From Megalobrama amblycephala (taxonomy: Eukaryota; Chordata; Actinopteri; Cypriniformes; Xenocyprididae): 64,000 nt of DNA. Below, piece by piece: positions 23,441-35,357 of this stretch. Location: positions 12,379,037-12,443,036 of the forward strand of contig NC_063050.1 of assembly GCF_018812025.1 (NCBI RefSeq), in the 5' to 3' direction. Position 1 is the first letter of the stretch. The number at the start of each line of letters is the position of its first letter. Below the pieces are notes generated by a model. It worked only from the letters and a program-made list of their open reading frames with translations. It made no database searches and was not told where the DNA came from. The position numbers and the translations under genes are program-made.

Positions 23441-23694
23441 GAGCTTTGTTTCTATGTTGTCATTGTGGATTCTATAGCCCTGTGTGGATAATTATTTGAG
23501 AGACCTGTGACAAAACTTTGTATATTGTTTCACAGTATGGAAATGTAAATAACTGATTTCACAATAGATTATTTATCTATTTATTAGAATACATACATTA
23601 ATAAAAGCAACACTGGAATGGTAAAGGGTCTTTTTCATAACTCATGCATCAGAAACAACCCCATCATCCACCTTTAAGCAGCTAAATGGTCATT

Positions 23695-23870
23695 TACAAT
23701 GGGTAAGGAAAGTATTCAGACCCCCATAAAAATGTCCTAAGTATTCAGACCCTTTGCTCAGTATTTAGTAGAAGCACCATTTTGATCTAATACAGCCATG
23801 AGTCTTTTTGGGAAAGATGCAACAAGTTTTTCACACCTGGATTTGGGGATCCTTGGTTTAACACAAAAAT
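23695..23870. mobile_element. Fragment of a second Tc1-like element
   Basis: GTATTCAGACCCCCATAAA and CAAGTTTTTCACACCTGG match the terminal and 3' coding part of a known fish Tc1 subfamily. The rest is deleted. Distinct from the element at 25956. Confidence 0.6.
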
Positions 23871-23939
23871 GACTGACTATTTGCATCAGAATTTTGATTA
23901 TTTTAAACTCAGCTAATTTGTGTTTGACCAAATAGACTA

Positions 23940-24250
23940 CATGTTTTCAACATATACCCTATTACTCTCCTTTTTTACAAGATGTAATATAAGTCTCTGA
24001 TGTCCCCAGTGTGTGTATGTGAAGTTTCAGCTCAAAATACCCCATAGATCATTTTTATAGCAGGTTAAAATTGACACTTTTAGGGGGTGAGCAAAAACGA
24101 GCAATTTGTATGTGTGTCGCTTTGAATGCAAATGAGCTGCTACACCCGGCCCCTTTCAAGAAGAGGACAGAGCTTCAAGAGCTTATATTGGCAGCAAAAA
24201 AGGACAAGGATGGGTCAGAAACTGTTCAGTTCAAACCAGAGTTGGAAGTT
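23940..24250. repeat. Piece related to the TTAA element at 49778
   Basis: CAAGATGTAATATAAGTCT and AGTTTCAGCTCAAAATACCC are shared with 49801-49870. Boundaries not clear. Confidence 0.5.
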
Positions 24251-24254
24251 TGGT

Positions 24255-25080
24255 CTTCTCACTATCAAAGAGATGGCAGGATAAAGTGCAACTACTCACA
24301 TTCTGTTACAGGTATGCAGGTGTAGAGATGAGGCAGATCACGGATTTCCACAAACATACAATACTTTAATATAAACCAAGGCAGAGTACACCATACAAAC
24401 TCTAACATAAACAGAGAACGGACAAGGAGTGCAGGGAGTGAGTGCAATATATAGGAGTGCTGACAATAGAGTCCAGGTGCAGGTGATCCGTGATGATGGG
24501 GAGCTGACGAGGGAAGTGAGTGCAGGTGTGGAGAACAGGAGGATCATGGGAATTGGAGTCCAGGGGAACAGGGGTTCTGTGACACATTCATTCAGTGATT
24601 TAACTTCAGATGAGATCAGTGAATCAGGCAACTTCGTGATGATTATATCACCACCAGTAAAAAATAATAACCATAATCATGTTCATCATCATCATCTGAT
24701 CTCAGTTAATCTTTGCTTCATTGGTCATGACAAACAAGCATGTTGCCATAACAGACAAAAGAAGAACATTAACGCAGGAGCCAGGTGCCCATCCAAAGGG
24801 ATAGCCATAATGGTGACTTCCAACTAAATTTATTTTTAACAAAACATCAGTATTAACTATTAGCTTTAATAATAAGGTCATTCTGTTTGTGGAGTTTAAT
24901 CATTTCAGGCTGTGTGGCTTTAATTCGGTTGTAGTTCTTGTGTTTCATTTTCTGAGAGTGAAAACATGATGTAGAACAAAAATCAAGTTATAACATTGAT
25001 TTTTTGATGAAATTTCACATTTTTTCAACATTAGTTGCAGGTGCAAAAGTGATATTGTCACATTAACATTGTGGCAACAC
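24255..25080. repeat. Duplicated block, copy A (paralogue at 60115-60746)
   Basis: Apart from the LTR insert, the block matches 60115-60746 (GATGAGATCAGTGA, CATAATCATGTTCATCA, GGAGCCAGGTGCCCA, TGTGTGGTTTTAATTC-type words). It is a segmental duplication rather than a high-copy transposon as far as this window shows. No open frame is kept between the two copies. Confidence 0.6.
24304..24584 (-). mobile_element. Solo LTR, 281 bp, TSD CATTC
   Basis: Bounded TGTTACAG...CTGTGACA with 5-bp duplications CATTC (24299-24303 and 24585-24589). The paralogous block at 60172-60186 shows the empty site. The probable polyadenylation motif lies on the minus strand (ATTAAA near 24365). Relatives: 45675-45968 and 54587-54872. 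Confidence 0.75.
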
Positions 25081-25345
25081 TTTACATTATGGGTGCACTA
25101 ATATGCATTAATTTATCCTTAATGCACAGATAATCATGTGTTAATGTATGACCCATTAATTAATTATTACTGCATCAGCAACTAATAAAAATTCTATATG
25201 ATTAATAATTAAATTAATACATTAATTGTTATTAATTAAATAAGCCATAATGTATTAATTCCTTAATAACATATTTTATTAACTAAAAGTGTAAGTTAAT
25301 GTGTTATATATCAATATTGTTTGAAGCCATGTACTTCAACTTCCA
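25076..25345. repeat. TTAATTAAT-rich repeat, inverted partner at 28610-28860
   Basis: GGCAACACTTTACATTATGG starts it. Words such as TGTATTAATTCCTTAATAAC and GCCATGTACTTCAACTT return inverted at 28617-28858. Confidence 0.55.
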
Positions 25346-25955
25346 GTCTGCTTTAATTAATCATTGTATCATTATTTTATGACTTTACTTGTTGAGGCAC
25401 ATGACTATTAATTAATTGTGAAGTAATATGTCATTTATGGGTTTGACAGTTGCACATGCACTGAGTGTATGATTATCGAGACCATTATCAAGTCATGCCG
25501 CAACAGCTGTCTACACTGGACATGACAGACCATTGCAAGTCCAATTGTCCTTCATAACAGAAGAGATGTTTTGTTGTGTTGTGTCCAGTGTAGCATCACT
25601 ATGGCTACGTTTACACTTGGCACTAATCACCATGATCAAATCAAGCAGATCAGATCATTAGCTAATCAGGGTAGCGTTTCCCAAAAGCATTATAAACCTA
25701 AATTGATCGTAGCTCCATTAAAACCAATAGACCAATGATCAACTTAAGCTTATGACGCTTTTGGGAAATGCTGCCCAGGATACAGTGCGTTTATATTTGA
25801 TCACATTAAGTGGCCTCTGTATCTGGATAACTGATCGGATTCCTGTTTCCCGCACAATATTTAAATTGGGCGCGTTTGCTGCACTTTGATTCTACAGCCA
25901 AAGATGAGATTTTTCAACATAATCCGAAGGATTTCTTAAAAGTTGTTCTGATAAA

Positions 25956-27553
25956 TACAAAACGGATTCCAAAAAAGTTGGTACACTGTACAAATTGTGA
26001 ATAAAAACAGAATGCAATGATGTGGAAGTTTCAAATGTCAATATTTTATTCAGAATACAACATAGATTACATATCAAATGTTTAAACTGAGAAAATGTAT
26101 AATTTTAAGGGAAAAGTTGATTTTAAATTTCATGGCATCAACACATCGCAAAAAAGTTGGGACAAGGCCATGTTTACTACTGTGTGGCATCCCCTCTTCT
26201 TTTTATAACAGTCTGCAAACGTCTGGGGACTGAGGAGACAAGTTGTTCAAGTTTACGAATAGGAATGTTGTCCCATTCTTGTCTAATACAGGCTTCTAGT
26301 TGCTCAACTGTCTTAGGTCTTCTTTGTCGCATCTTCCTCTTTATGATGCGGCAAATATTTTCTATGGATGAAAGATCTGGACTGCAGGCTGGCCATTTCA
26401 GTACCCGGATCCTTCTTCTACGCAGCCATGATGTTGTAATTGATGCAGTATGTGGTCTGGCATTGTCATGTTGGAAAATGCAGGTCTTCCCTGAAAGAGA
26501 CGACGTCTGGATGGGAGCATATGTTGTTCTAGAACTTGGATATACCTTTCAGCATTGATGGTGCCTTTCCAGATGTGTAAGCTGCCCATGCCACACGCAC
26601 TCATGCAACCCCATACCATCAGAGATGCAGGCTTCTGAACTGAGCGCTGATAACAACTTGGGTTGTCCTTGTCCTCTTCAGTCCAGATGACATGGCGTCC
26701 CAGTTTTCCAAAAAGAACTTCAAATTTTGATTCGTCTGACCACAGAACAGTTTTCCACTTTGCCACAGTTTTTTCATTTTAAATGAGCCTTGGCCCAGAG
26801 AAAACGCCTGCGCTTCTGGATCATGTTTAGATATGGCTTCTTTTTTGACCTACAGAGTTTCAGCCGGCAATGGTGAATGGCACGGCGTATTGTGTTCACC
26901 GACAATGTTTTCTGGAAGTATTCCTGAGCCCCTGTTGTGATTTCCACTACAGTAGCATTCCTGTATGTGATGCAGTGCCGTCTAAGGGCCTGAAGATCAC
27001 GGGCATCCAGTATGGTTTTCCGGCCTTGACCCTTACGCACAGAGATTGTTCCAGATTCTCTGAATCTTTGGATGATATTACGCACTGTAGATGATGATAA
27101 CTTCAAACTCTTTGCAATTTTTCTCTGAGAAACTCCTTTCTGATATTGCTCCACTATTTTTGCCGCAGCATTGGGGGAATTGGTGATCCTCTGCCCATCT
27201 TGACTTCTGAGAGACACTGCCACTCTGAGAGGCTCTTTTTATACCCAATCATGTTGCCAATTGACCTAATAAGTTACAAATTGGTCCTCCAGCTGTTCCT
27301 TATATGTACATTTAACTTTTCCGGCCTCTTATTGCTACCTGTCCCAACTTTTTTGGAATGTGTAGCTCTCATGAAATCCAAAATGAGCCAATATTTGGCA
27401 TGACATTTCAAAATGTCTCACTTTCAACATTTGATATGTTATCTATATTCTATTGTGAATAAAATATAAGTTTATGAGATTTGTAAATTATTGCATTCTT
27501 TTTTTATTCACAATTTGCACAGTGTCCCAACTTTTTTTGGAATTGGGTTTGTA
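25956..27553 (-). mobile_element. Tc1-like transposon, nearly complete
   Basis: Inverted ends TACAAAACGGATTCC and GGAATTGGGTTTGTA. A second inner copy of the AAAAGTTGGGACA motif near 26151 and 27340 gives the IR/DR layout of Tc1 elements. TA dinucleotides border the element. About 1.6 kb, as expected for the family. The transposase gene (minus strand) is broken. Confidence 0.9.
26168..27223 (-). pseudogene. Tc1-family transposase, frameshifted
   Basis: The N-terminal part (27223-26774) carries the paired-type helix-turn-helix DNA-binding region (SQRKIAKSLKLSSSTVRNII) and GRKT linker. It ends at a stop, and a shifted frame continues with LWSDESKFEV, the first catalytic Asp. A further shift near 26480 leads to the HDNARPHTA box (second Asp) and the SPDLSSIEN box (Glu). 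So all three DDE residues are present, but in different frames. Inactive. Confidence 0.88.
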
Positions 27554-27574
27554 AATATTTAATTCTTTTAGGCA

Positions 27575-27890
27575 CACACAGACATCAAGAATCAGCCTGT
27601 GAATCTCAACAATAGTTACAAGCAACATATTCTGATAAACAGATCAACTCTGAACATTAGAAAACAAGCTACTAAAAGGTCACATTAACAGAACAAAAAA
27701 AAAAAATAGTGACAATAAAGGAAATGACTAAGACAATTCAGATCATAATTTATTCATGCAGCAATGCATGATGGGAGCCATGGATGAATTTTGATTGGTG
27801 GCTCCCAGAATGCACTGCAACATGCTTTATTATTCTCACCACTGTTGAGATTCACAGGCTGATTCTTGATGTCTGTGTGAGGCTAAAAGA
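27575..27890. repeat. Palindromic element with ACATCAAGAATCAGCCTGTG arms
   Basis: Left arm from about 27581, right arm ending GGCTGATTCTTGATGTCTGT near 27880. The inside GCATGATGGGAGCCATGGAT is also palindromic with TGGCTCCCAGAATGCACTGC. A homologous copy lies at 52565-52870. Confidence 0.65.
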
Positions 27891-28099
27891 AAGTTTTTTT
27901 GTTTTTTTTTTAATCAGAACAACTTTTGAGAAATCCTTCAGATTATATTGATAAAGCTGATCTTCTGCTGTAGAATCACAGTGCTGCTGTAATCAATAAT
28001 GTAAATCTAACTCAGAGATTGGGCTCTAAATGAGTCAATCAATGATAGATCAAATAATCAAATAATGATTGTGTGAAAACATAACCAACACCATCTGAT

Positions 28100-28860
28100 C
28101 ATCTTTTTCTCTGTGAACAGTGAATGTGTAAAAATTAACACAAGTGTTGTCCCAAAACACAAGCATTGATCTGTAAGACTTTTTTCTTTTCTTTTCTTTG
28201 ACTGGACTTGACAAAGAGATCATTACAAATTTGGTCTTCATGTTCAGAAGTAGCACAGGTGCTTTATTTTGTTGTTGTTTTCCTCTTTCCTTCAATGATT
28301 ATGCTTGTTAACAGCAGGTGTTCATCACTACTGTTTGATTAATGACTTAATTATCTCATTAACTTCCCTCTTGAATGGTCTTGGTCGTGGAGGGTCTGGT
28401 CTGAACTACACCTCTGGTTAATCTTCCTGACACATTCACTGTGTTAAAATCATTGACTCAATGAATGTGTCAGAATTAACACAACAAGTGTTGTCCCTAA
28501 ACTCACCCACTGATGTGTAAGAATTTAACACAGTTTGAGTCAGTTTTAAAACATCCTTTCCAAGAGTGTATGTGCTTGTCACAAACTTAATGAACAAAAA
28601 TTTGAAATACATATTAAAAGTTGAAGTACATGGCTTTAACCCATTGTGGTAATTAACTCATTAACTTACACTTTTAATGTGTTATAAAGGAATTAATACA
28701 TTATGAAACATTTAATTAAAGAAATTCATATATTACTTAATCTATTAATCATATAGATTCTTTACCGCTGATGCAGTAATCATTAATTAATGGTTTAGTC
28801 CTTCATTAGTCATACATTAAAATATGATTATCTGTGCATGAGTTAAGCATGAATTGGTTA
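28100..28860. repeat. CACATTC/GTGTTAA repeat array and TTAATTAAT repeat
   Basis: 28100-28570 parallels 19600-20020 almost word for word (GGTCTTCATGTTCAGAAG, TTCCCTCTTGAATGGTCTTG). 28610-28860 is the inverted partner of 25076-25345. Both lie directly upstream of a cysteine-rich gene, as at copy 1. Confidence 0.6.
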
Positions 28861-28865
28861 GGCAT

Positions 28866-29436
28866 TTTTAAAAGTCAGCTTTCTGGAAAGAAAACCTGTG
28901 CATGCAATGTGATATAGACAATAATGGGCCTTCTCACGAATGTCATATATAAAACTAACTTTTACCCCACAAATCACTTACTAAAGGCACATATATACCT
29001 TTATCTGACTTAAATTATATGACATGTGCAATAAAATGTCAGAGAATTTGTCAATAATAGATGTTATTGTAAACTGAGCCAACTGAGATAAGAATTCCAT
29101 TGGATTGTTAACGAAAAGTAATGGCCCTTCATACTGAAACTGAAAATATCCATACATTATTGACATGCAAGCTGTGACTTTACAGTCACCGTTGGCTTGG
29201 CAACTCAGGGATGTTACCACCCATGTGACCACACTACTTACAGTATAAATAGGCCTAAAGTTTGGGTAGATATTAGGTTGGTCGGACACTCCTGCGGCAC
29301 ATGCTCATTGTCTCCTGAAGGATCTTTAACTTAAATGACATTCTGTTCATTCATTCCAGGTGAAGACTGTTTAGGGATTTAAGAATATTTCCTAATCAGC
29401 TGACTGCTTCAAATTCTTAAGTTAAATTTGCGAGTC
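28866..29436 (+). promoter_or_regulatory. Promoter and 5' UTR of cysteine-rich family copy 2
   Basis: TATA box at 29244-29250 in CAGTATAAATAGGCC, predicted start near 29275. Very close to 62701-63252 along its whole length and less so to copy 1. A CATTCATTCCAG|GTGAAG sequence near 29359 could be a 5'-UTR acceptor, but copy 1 lacks it. Confidence 0.65.
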
Positions 29437-31092
29437 ATGGGTTGTGGGAACAGCAGAAAAGGATGTGAGAACTGCAAGGACACTTGCAATAAGAGATGCA
29501 GTTGCAGCTGTCACGACAGCACCAGTACGGATCAGGAAGAGAACATTGAAAGGTGCATGGATTGCTGTAAAGATTTGAGTTCCTTGTTGAAAACATGGAA
29601 ACATTTATTGGATGCTGTTCAGGAACGTGAGTATCATTAGCTTTATAATCACTATTTTAATCACTGCTTCCTACAATATGAACATTTTCTTAAATTCCCT
29701 ACAGATTGTGAAACTTTAATCAATGATTATTAATCCTTAAATGTCTTTAGTGACCCGGGACATCATTCACTACCCTCCTCCTCGTTCATTTTTTAAAGTT
29801 AGACATCAGCCTTCTTGGTATTCCTCAATCAATTCATTATAAAGAATATAACAAGAAAAAAATCATAAAAATGATAAAAGAATGCTTATTTTTGCATTCA
29901 TTTTTGGTAAAAATTGTATAGGGTCGCAAACGACCCGAGGTGTGTATGAGTGTACGTATATTTTTTCTGCACAACAATAATTGAATCTTAGATGATGGAA
30001 TAAGTGCAATTCACCTTTATTCCACAAGGTGGCAATGTCTGATACACAATGCTGAAGTGAGGACTCATACAGACAGAAAACAAAATAATAAGAAAAACAT
30101 GAAATGGCTCAGCGATTTACTGCAGAACTACTGAACTGAACGCAATCAAATATGACTGTAACTGTTACTGGATGAATCTGGTGAAGCTGTTAACGATCAA
30201 AATATTGATTTTGAAGATGTTGAAAATTATATAGTTTTGAGAATAGGTTTGAGATCGTGAATGGGCTCATATTCGTGACCTCAAACATAAAACTAGCCTA
30301 TTATTTGCTGAATTCACTGGGAAATGAGCTCAGATGAGGACAGTGATGATAGGATAAAACATCTGCTCAAACGGAGCCCTTTCAAGCCCCAAAAGGTAAC
30401 AAAATATGATTTATTTTATTCTTCTGTAATTGTTACTCTAATATCAGAGGAGTTTTATATTATCGCAACAGGTAGAGATCCTTCTGTGTTAGATATAGAT
30501 CCGGGTCGATAAAGACCCGAATATGTAAGAATGATTGGCGATGCATTTAAGGGTTAAAAATGAAAGCAAAATCTGCATCCAATCATGAGTGATGCTGACA
30601 CCTTTAACAGGTCATTTAATAGAGTGAAAATAATAATAAGAAGAAGAATAGAAAAAATATAAATATGCTGTTTTCCATTAAAAAAAACTCAACAACAGCA
30701 TGAATTGTAGTAATTCCAGATTCCAAATTGAACTACATTTTCTCACCACATAAAACATTTATTCTTTAAACAATGTAAATGACGTAAACATGTTTTATGA
30801 GGACATGTCATGAGTCCTCATTTTTAAAATAGCTTACATACTAAACAATGTTTTATTAAAAATGTAAAAAAGAAAAAAAAGAAAAAAAAAATGTTTTCTC
30901 TGATGGATTAGGGTTAATGTTAATATTGTGTCTTTTTTTCTTCAAGTGAAAATGAAGCTGAAAATGAAGAGGAAACTGAGTGAATGGGTTCTGGAGGTGA
31001 CGCAGTGGTCGGGATTGGTTACAGCTCCTGTGGGAAACATCATCCTGTTCATGAAGAAAATGTTATCTGTACAAATACTATTCCAGCCATGA
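29437..31092 (+). CDS. Small cysteine-rich, MGCGNS-start protein, copy 2 (frameshifted tail)
   Basis: Predicted exons are 29437-29626 and 30947-31092. The first 44 residues follow the family: MGCGNSRKGC, C-x2-C-x3-C, CSCSCH and a CMDCC group (cysteines 3, 10, 13, 17, 21, 23, 25, 40, 43, 44). A 4-base deletion after codon 47 relative to copy 3 shifts the frame and loses the terminal CCSGT. In the new frame the donor (GAAC|GTGAGT) joins exon 2 in phase and stays open for 48 more codons, lysine- and methionine-rich, ending FQP, for a total of 111 aa. Without splicing the frame stops at 29640. In the ancestral frame the exon 2 tail would be a short acidic ENEAENEEETE. Copy 2 may be a new variant or a pseudogene. 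Confidence 0.55.
29734..30553. mobile_element. piggyBac-like element, 820 bp, in the intron of copy 2
   Basis: Ends TCCTTAAATG and CATTTAAGGG lie between TTAA at 29730-29733 and 30554-30557. Copy 1 keeps the empty site (TTTATTAAAAATGAAAGC near 21618), so insertion came after the gene duplication. A 62-codon frame at 30324-30512 starts MSSDEDSDDRIKHLL, an acidic start like that of piggyBac transposases, but the catalytic region is missing. A reversed partial copy lies at 38290-38580. Confidence 0.8.
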
Positions 31093-31110
31093 AGCTTAAA
31101 ATAAACAAAA
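30947..31110 (+). other. Copy 2 last exon
   Basis: Follows TTTTTTTCTTCAAG. Shares TTACAGCTCCTG and ATGTTATCTGTACAAAT with copy 1. AATAAA lies at 31100-31105. Confidence 0.6.
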
Positions 31111-32216
31111 TAACACATGAATTCAAAGCAGAAATTATTTAACAGTATGAATGAATGAATGAATGAATGAACGAACGAGGCTTTTATATAGCACTTTACT
31201 ATGTACTACTGTGCACCCAAAACGATTTGCAATCATATCTGGGGTCTCTCTCCTCAACCACTTGGATGATGCGACGGCAGCCACAGATCAACCGGATCAA
31301 GTCTTGGGCTATATGGTGATATGACTGCGGTACAGCAAAATCCAGTAATTAAAGTGACTTGCATTCCCATGGAAATGTCATCAGTCACAGATGTTACTCA
31401 TGGAGAAGACACCTGACTGAGTTTACCAGGACTTCACAAACACCGTGAAAAATGTCAGGAATTTACAGGGTTAAAGAGTATTATATTACAATAAATTACT
31501 GTGGTCATAAATTTACAGTGAAATGAATGCATGCTGCTCATTTTATTACAAAGTACTGTTAATCAACAGGAAAATGATGTAGACATCACAGTGATTTACT
31601 GCCCTTGATTTACTGCGAATTCATATTATAAAGTTGTCTTTAACCATGCACTGTAAGAAATTATATTGTTTAATACTGTAATTGTTTTATTCAGTGTTCC
31701 ATTTGTTTGGGATCTTGGACATTGTATATTCATATTCAAATGTATGTTCTAGCCAAGTCAGAAGTGTGGAAAATGAAAACGGTAATGCTTTAGATTACAA
31801 CCAGGAAAGTGATGTGTAATTAAAACAAATTTACAGTGTACCTTTTAGTAATTATAGTGTTATATTATAAATATGTATAAGGGAACAATATGTAAACCAG
31901 GAAAATTAACAAAATATTCACAGCAAAATCACCAGTGTTAAATGAACACCCCAAAATGAACATATGAATCCGTATACCAGGTGTTAAAAAGTAACACTGA
32001 AGCAGTGTTAAAGTTAATGAGATAATTGATTGATGATTGAGTGATGATTGACAATTAGTGGTGACACCTGATGTTAATAAGCAGAATCATTGAAGGAAAG
32101 AGAGAAAAAAAGACAGACACGATAACTACAACTGACTTATTAAACATTATTACAGTTATTATTAGCCAGTTTGACTTTATTTCTACGGTGACCGGGAGGG
32201 GACATGTTCGGTTCAC
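31111..32216. repeat. Spacer with (GAAT)n and a repeat shared with the claudin intron
   Basis: (GAAT)n at about 31147-31172. From 31960 to 32175 the sequence matches 5560-5790 (AGTAACACTGAAGCAGTGTT). No gene. Confidence 0.55.
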
Positions 32217-32219
32217 TTA

Positions 32220-32788
32220 AGGGCTGTCTCAATTGCAGAATCCAGGGCACTGAAACGTTCGCTCCCTGAAAAGTCCCACAATGCACCGTGAAAACCAGGG
32301 AGCATCGATGCTCACTATGCTCCCTTAACGGAAGTTCTGAAGCGCGAAACTTGAATCACGTGAGCCAACTCACTTCACATAAGGATAGGCCTACGCGATA
32401 GATGTTTTTAAAAATACAAACCGTTATTTTATTATATTTCAGCATAAACATACATCGCTAGACAGGTAATGAACAAAATCTAGCTAACATTTATAATTTA
32501 TTCACGGCTGAAATGTTGCACGTATATGTAACAAGCAAATAATTAATCATAATGTAGTTTAAATAACATTACAAGTAATGTCAGAAAATATAAGCTCTGT
32601 TGTTGTTCATAAATACCAGTAGTGATGTTGTACAATGAGGACGTTGTCACGTCGCCGGAAATAGAGTCATAAGTGTCCCAATGTGTAGTGAACCAGCATC
32701 TTTTACTGTCCTTACCAGTGCCCGAATTCGTGTACACGATATACTGATTCACGAGCTCGGGAGCTAGGGAACTGATTGAGACACACCC
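32220..32788. mobile_element. Inverted-repeat element, TTA target site
   Basis: Ends AGGGCTGTCTCAATT and ATTGAGACACACCC, each flanked by TTA (32217-32219, 32789-32791), as in PIF/Harbinger elements. Interior is non-coding. Confidence 0.6.
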
Positions 32789-32791
32789 TTA

Positions 32792-33385
32792 GTTTTGTCG
32801 TGGCCACGACATATAAACACATGGGAACGTGATAATATGTCGTCATTTTTAATTAAGAAAAAGCGCAGAATTAAGAAGTGATTATTAACATGTTGCCTAT
32901 TAGTTGTGTGCGATGCCTACAGCAGCATTCGAATGAAGTTCATCAATAAATATTAGAATATGCCGTGTATATTTTTATCACATCCAACAGTCTTTTAAAT
33001 CCATTCACTGATATAGCCTAGACAAAAACTTAATTTTATCATTTTATTTAGGTTTAATAGACATATTAATAATAATAATAATTAGGCCTATTATTATTAT
33101 AAATACACGATCAGATTAAAAGGCTGTGAGATGGGACGGATAAATGTTCATTACCATTAATTTAAGTTTGTTATCAAATTGATAATCAACTTCATTTGAA
33201 TGCCATAGTGGCAACATCGCGCGCAATAGGCTATTTATAGCTTATTACATTGGGAGCGATGTTGACAAGCCTACACATCATTCAAATAATAATATTTTCC
33301 TAATTCCGCACTTATTTTATCATTCTTAATTCCAGGTTGCTATGGCCACGCAGGTTGTTTACACATGTAACTCGTGGCCATGAGA
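32792..33385. mobile_element. Probable inverted-repeat element (CGTGGCCACGA ends)
   Basis: TCGTGGCCACGACATATAAA at the left and TAACTCGTGGCCATGAG at the right are inverted, and AACACATG/ACACATGT lie just inside. Interior is AT-rich without coding capacity. Confidence 0.45.
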
Positions 33386-33614
33386 AATAGATGTCTTTAG
33401 TGTGCCTCGAGGTCAGAGAGGTAAGGTTTACTTCACAGCCAAATCAGCTGGCCTCAGTTACACTAAACCAGCCACCCACCACTGCATCAATGAATTCAGT
33501 ACTAACACTATGTTTTTGGTACTATTCGTGTAATGAATTGCACCATCCATATCTTACAACTCTGGTGCTTCTACAAGGATTCTTAAAAAAAAAAAAAAAA
33601 ACTGTAGGAAAAAT

Positions 33615-33990
33615 CTGATAAAGCAAAAGTGATACTGATATACATTAATCACAAAGCATATTGAGACAAAACAGTTTGGTAGGTGTCATTTATGCTTTTG
33701 ACCAACAGAGGGCCACAACACACCATGTTGAAATGCTTCCGGTAAATATATGACACAACAGTGAAGCGGCCACTAGAGTCTGAATACATTAAACAAGACA
33801 ATGCATAGCATGCACAACAATGTGAGATTGAAAATGTGAGCGTTAAAACAGAATATGTGAAATTGTGAAATAGATAAACTGTGTGAGGGCTTACAGGATG
33901 AAAATATAATAATAGAAGAACTCTGGAGAAGAAGCTTAGTTTAGATTGTAACTGTGGCATGGCAAAATGTAAATACAAGTGTAATGTAGG
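33615..33990. repeat. Duplicated block (second copy 41290-41560)
   Basis: AGCAAAAGTGATACTGATA, CAGTTTGGTAGGTG and GGCCACTAGAGTCT are shared in the same order. The block lies about 0.6-0.9 kb upstream of the orphan GIMAP exon at 34535. The second copy lies downstream of the 40.6-kb relic, which suggests it belongs to the old GIMAP duplication unit. Confidence 0.6.
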
Positions 33991-34534
33991 CTATATGTAT
34001 ACTCTAGCCTATGGTTCTATGAGTTACTCCATTAAAATGTCAGCACTGCACATACTCAAGGTGCCGAACATATGATGATTAGATAAAATATCAATCACAG
34101 ATGATATTATGTTAAGAGCTTTACAAATGGCATGCCAAAAGTAACTACAATTTTAATGTATTATGTTGAGAATAGATGAAAATGCAAAAACATATCCACC
34201 AGGTCATATGATCAGCTCTATGCAGTGTCTCTGGACCAGAGCATGTGTGTGTGTGTGTGTGTGTGTGCTCTAGCGGTTCGCATGACACTAACATACAAAT
34301 CAGACTAGATTCACCCCAATGGAGTTATCACTAGGGGTCGCAAGTCATTACTGGCAGAATTGAAAAACACACTGCTGCGTAGCCTACTGTTTAATATAAG
34401 GCCAAAGAGTGGCGTTGAGATAATATTCAAAGGGGCAAAGTTCAGTATAGACACTTCTGGTTTCTCTTATTCAGATCATACAGTCAGACAAAAACAGAGT
34501 GACTCTGAAAGACAAAAAAACTGCAAGAGACATA

Positions 34535-34553
34535 ATGGAGTCAGCACATGAAG
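34535..34553 (+). pseudogene. Orphan GIMAP first exon
   Basis: ATGGAGTCAGCACATGAAG followed by GTCAGT: six codons (MESAHE) plus one base and the same donor as the functional gene. The upstream 90 bases match its 5' UTR. No AIG1 exon follows within the next several kb, so the unit is headless. The donor could still splice to something further right, but nothing in this window fits. Confidence 0.6.
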
Positions 34554-34702
34554 GTCAGTTTAATTTAATTAACCAAATATGATATTCACAGCTAGTTTAA
34601 TTCGATACAAAGAATTGAATTATACGCTTTGATTGCTGTTTATGGTATTGACAAAACTGAAATATAAAAAAAGGTAATAAAAATAAATCTTAGGATACAG
34701 TG

Positions 34703-35357
34703 CACTGTAAAAAATGAATGTGTTTTTAACATCAAAATATTGTAAAAACACTACTGAAAAAAAAATGTAAATAGGTTAATAGTAAGTTCCTGTACTTTAT
34801 ACAAGGAAAAACTGTGAAAGTTATAACCAGACATTTTATGTAATTTTCACAGTAAAATGCTGTAAATTTTACAATGTTTAGTAAAAAAAGGACAAATCAA
34901 TGTATAATTTACAAAAACGGTAAACGGATATTCCCACAATTCCCTATGCAACGTTCCACATTTGAAAGTATTTTGTTTAAATAATCATGTTTCTTAATAA
35001 TTTTTGTTATCAGTTATGTACATTAGGGTTTTATGTTACATCTTCTATTGTTTAATAAATGTTTATTGCATTGTGTAAGTGTTGTGGGTTACCATGATGG
35101 TGTTTTGCGTTTGCGTGAATGACTCTGTGCACCTTCTTTATATATACTGCAATTTGTGGCTTGTGGTGAACTCTGATCCTTCATGTGGCTTTCTCTTTTA
35201 CTACCTGCATTATTATGTGGTTGTCAGTATATGTTAAAGGTACAAAACAGTAGTATATTTTAGTAGTGTGCATTGTTGAATTTGCTGGTTTACATTCAAA
35301 TTTTCTTGTTTATAAATTACAGTTTGTTCTGTAAACTACAGATTTTTTTTTACAGTG
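34703..35357. mobile_element. Inverted-repeat element with CACTGTAAAAAA ends
   Basis: CACTGTAAAAAATG at the left and TTTTTTTTACAGTG at the right. The interior repeats TTTACA/TGTAAA words. Non-coding. Confidence 0.5.

Noticed and set aside
26157..26558. 133-codon plus-strand frame
   Set aside because: Antisense shadow of the Tc1 transposase C-terminal half.
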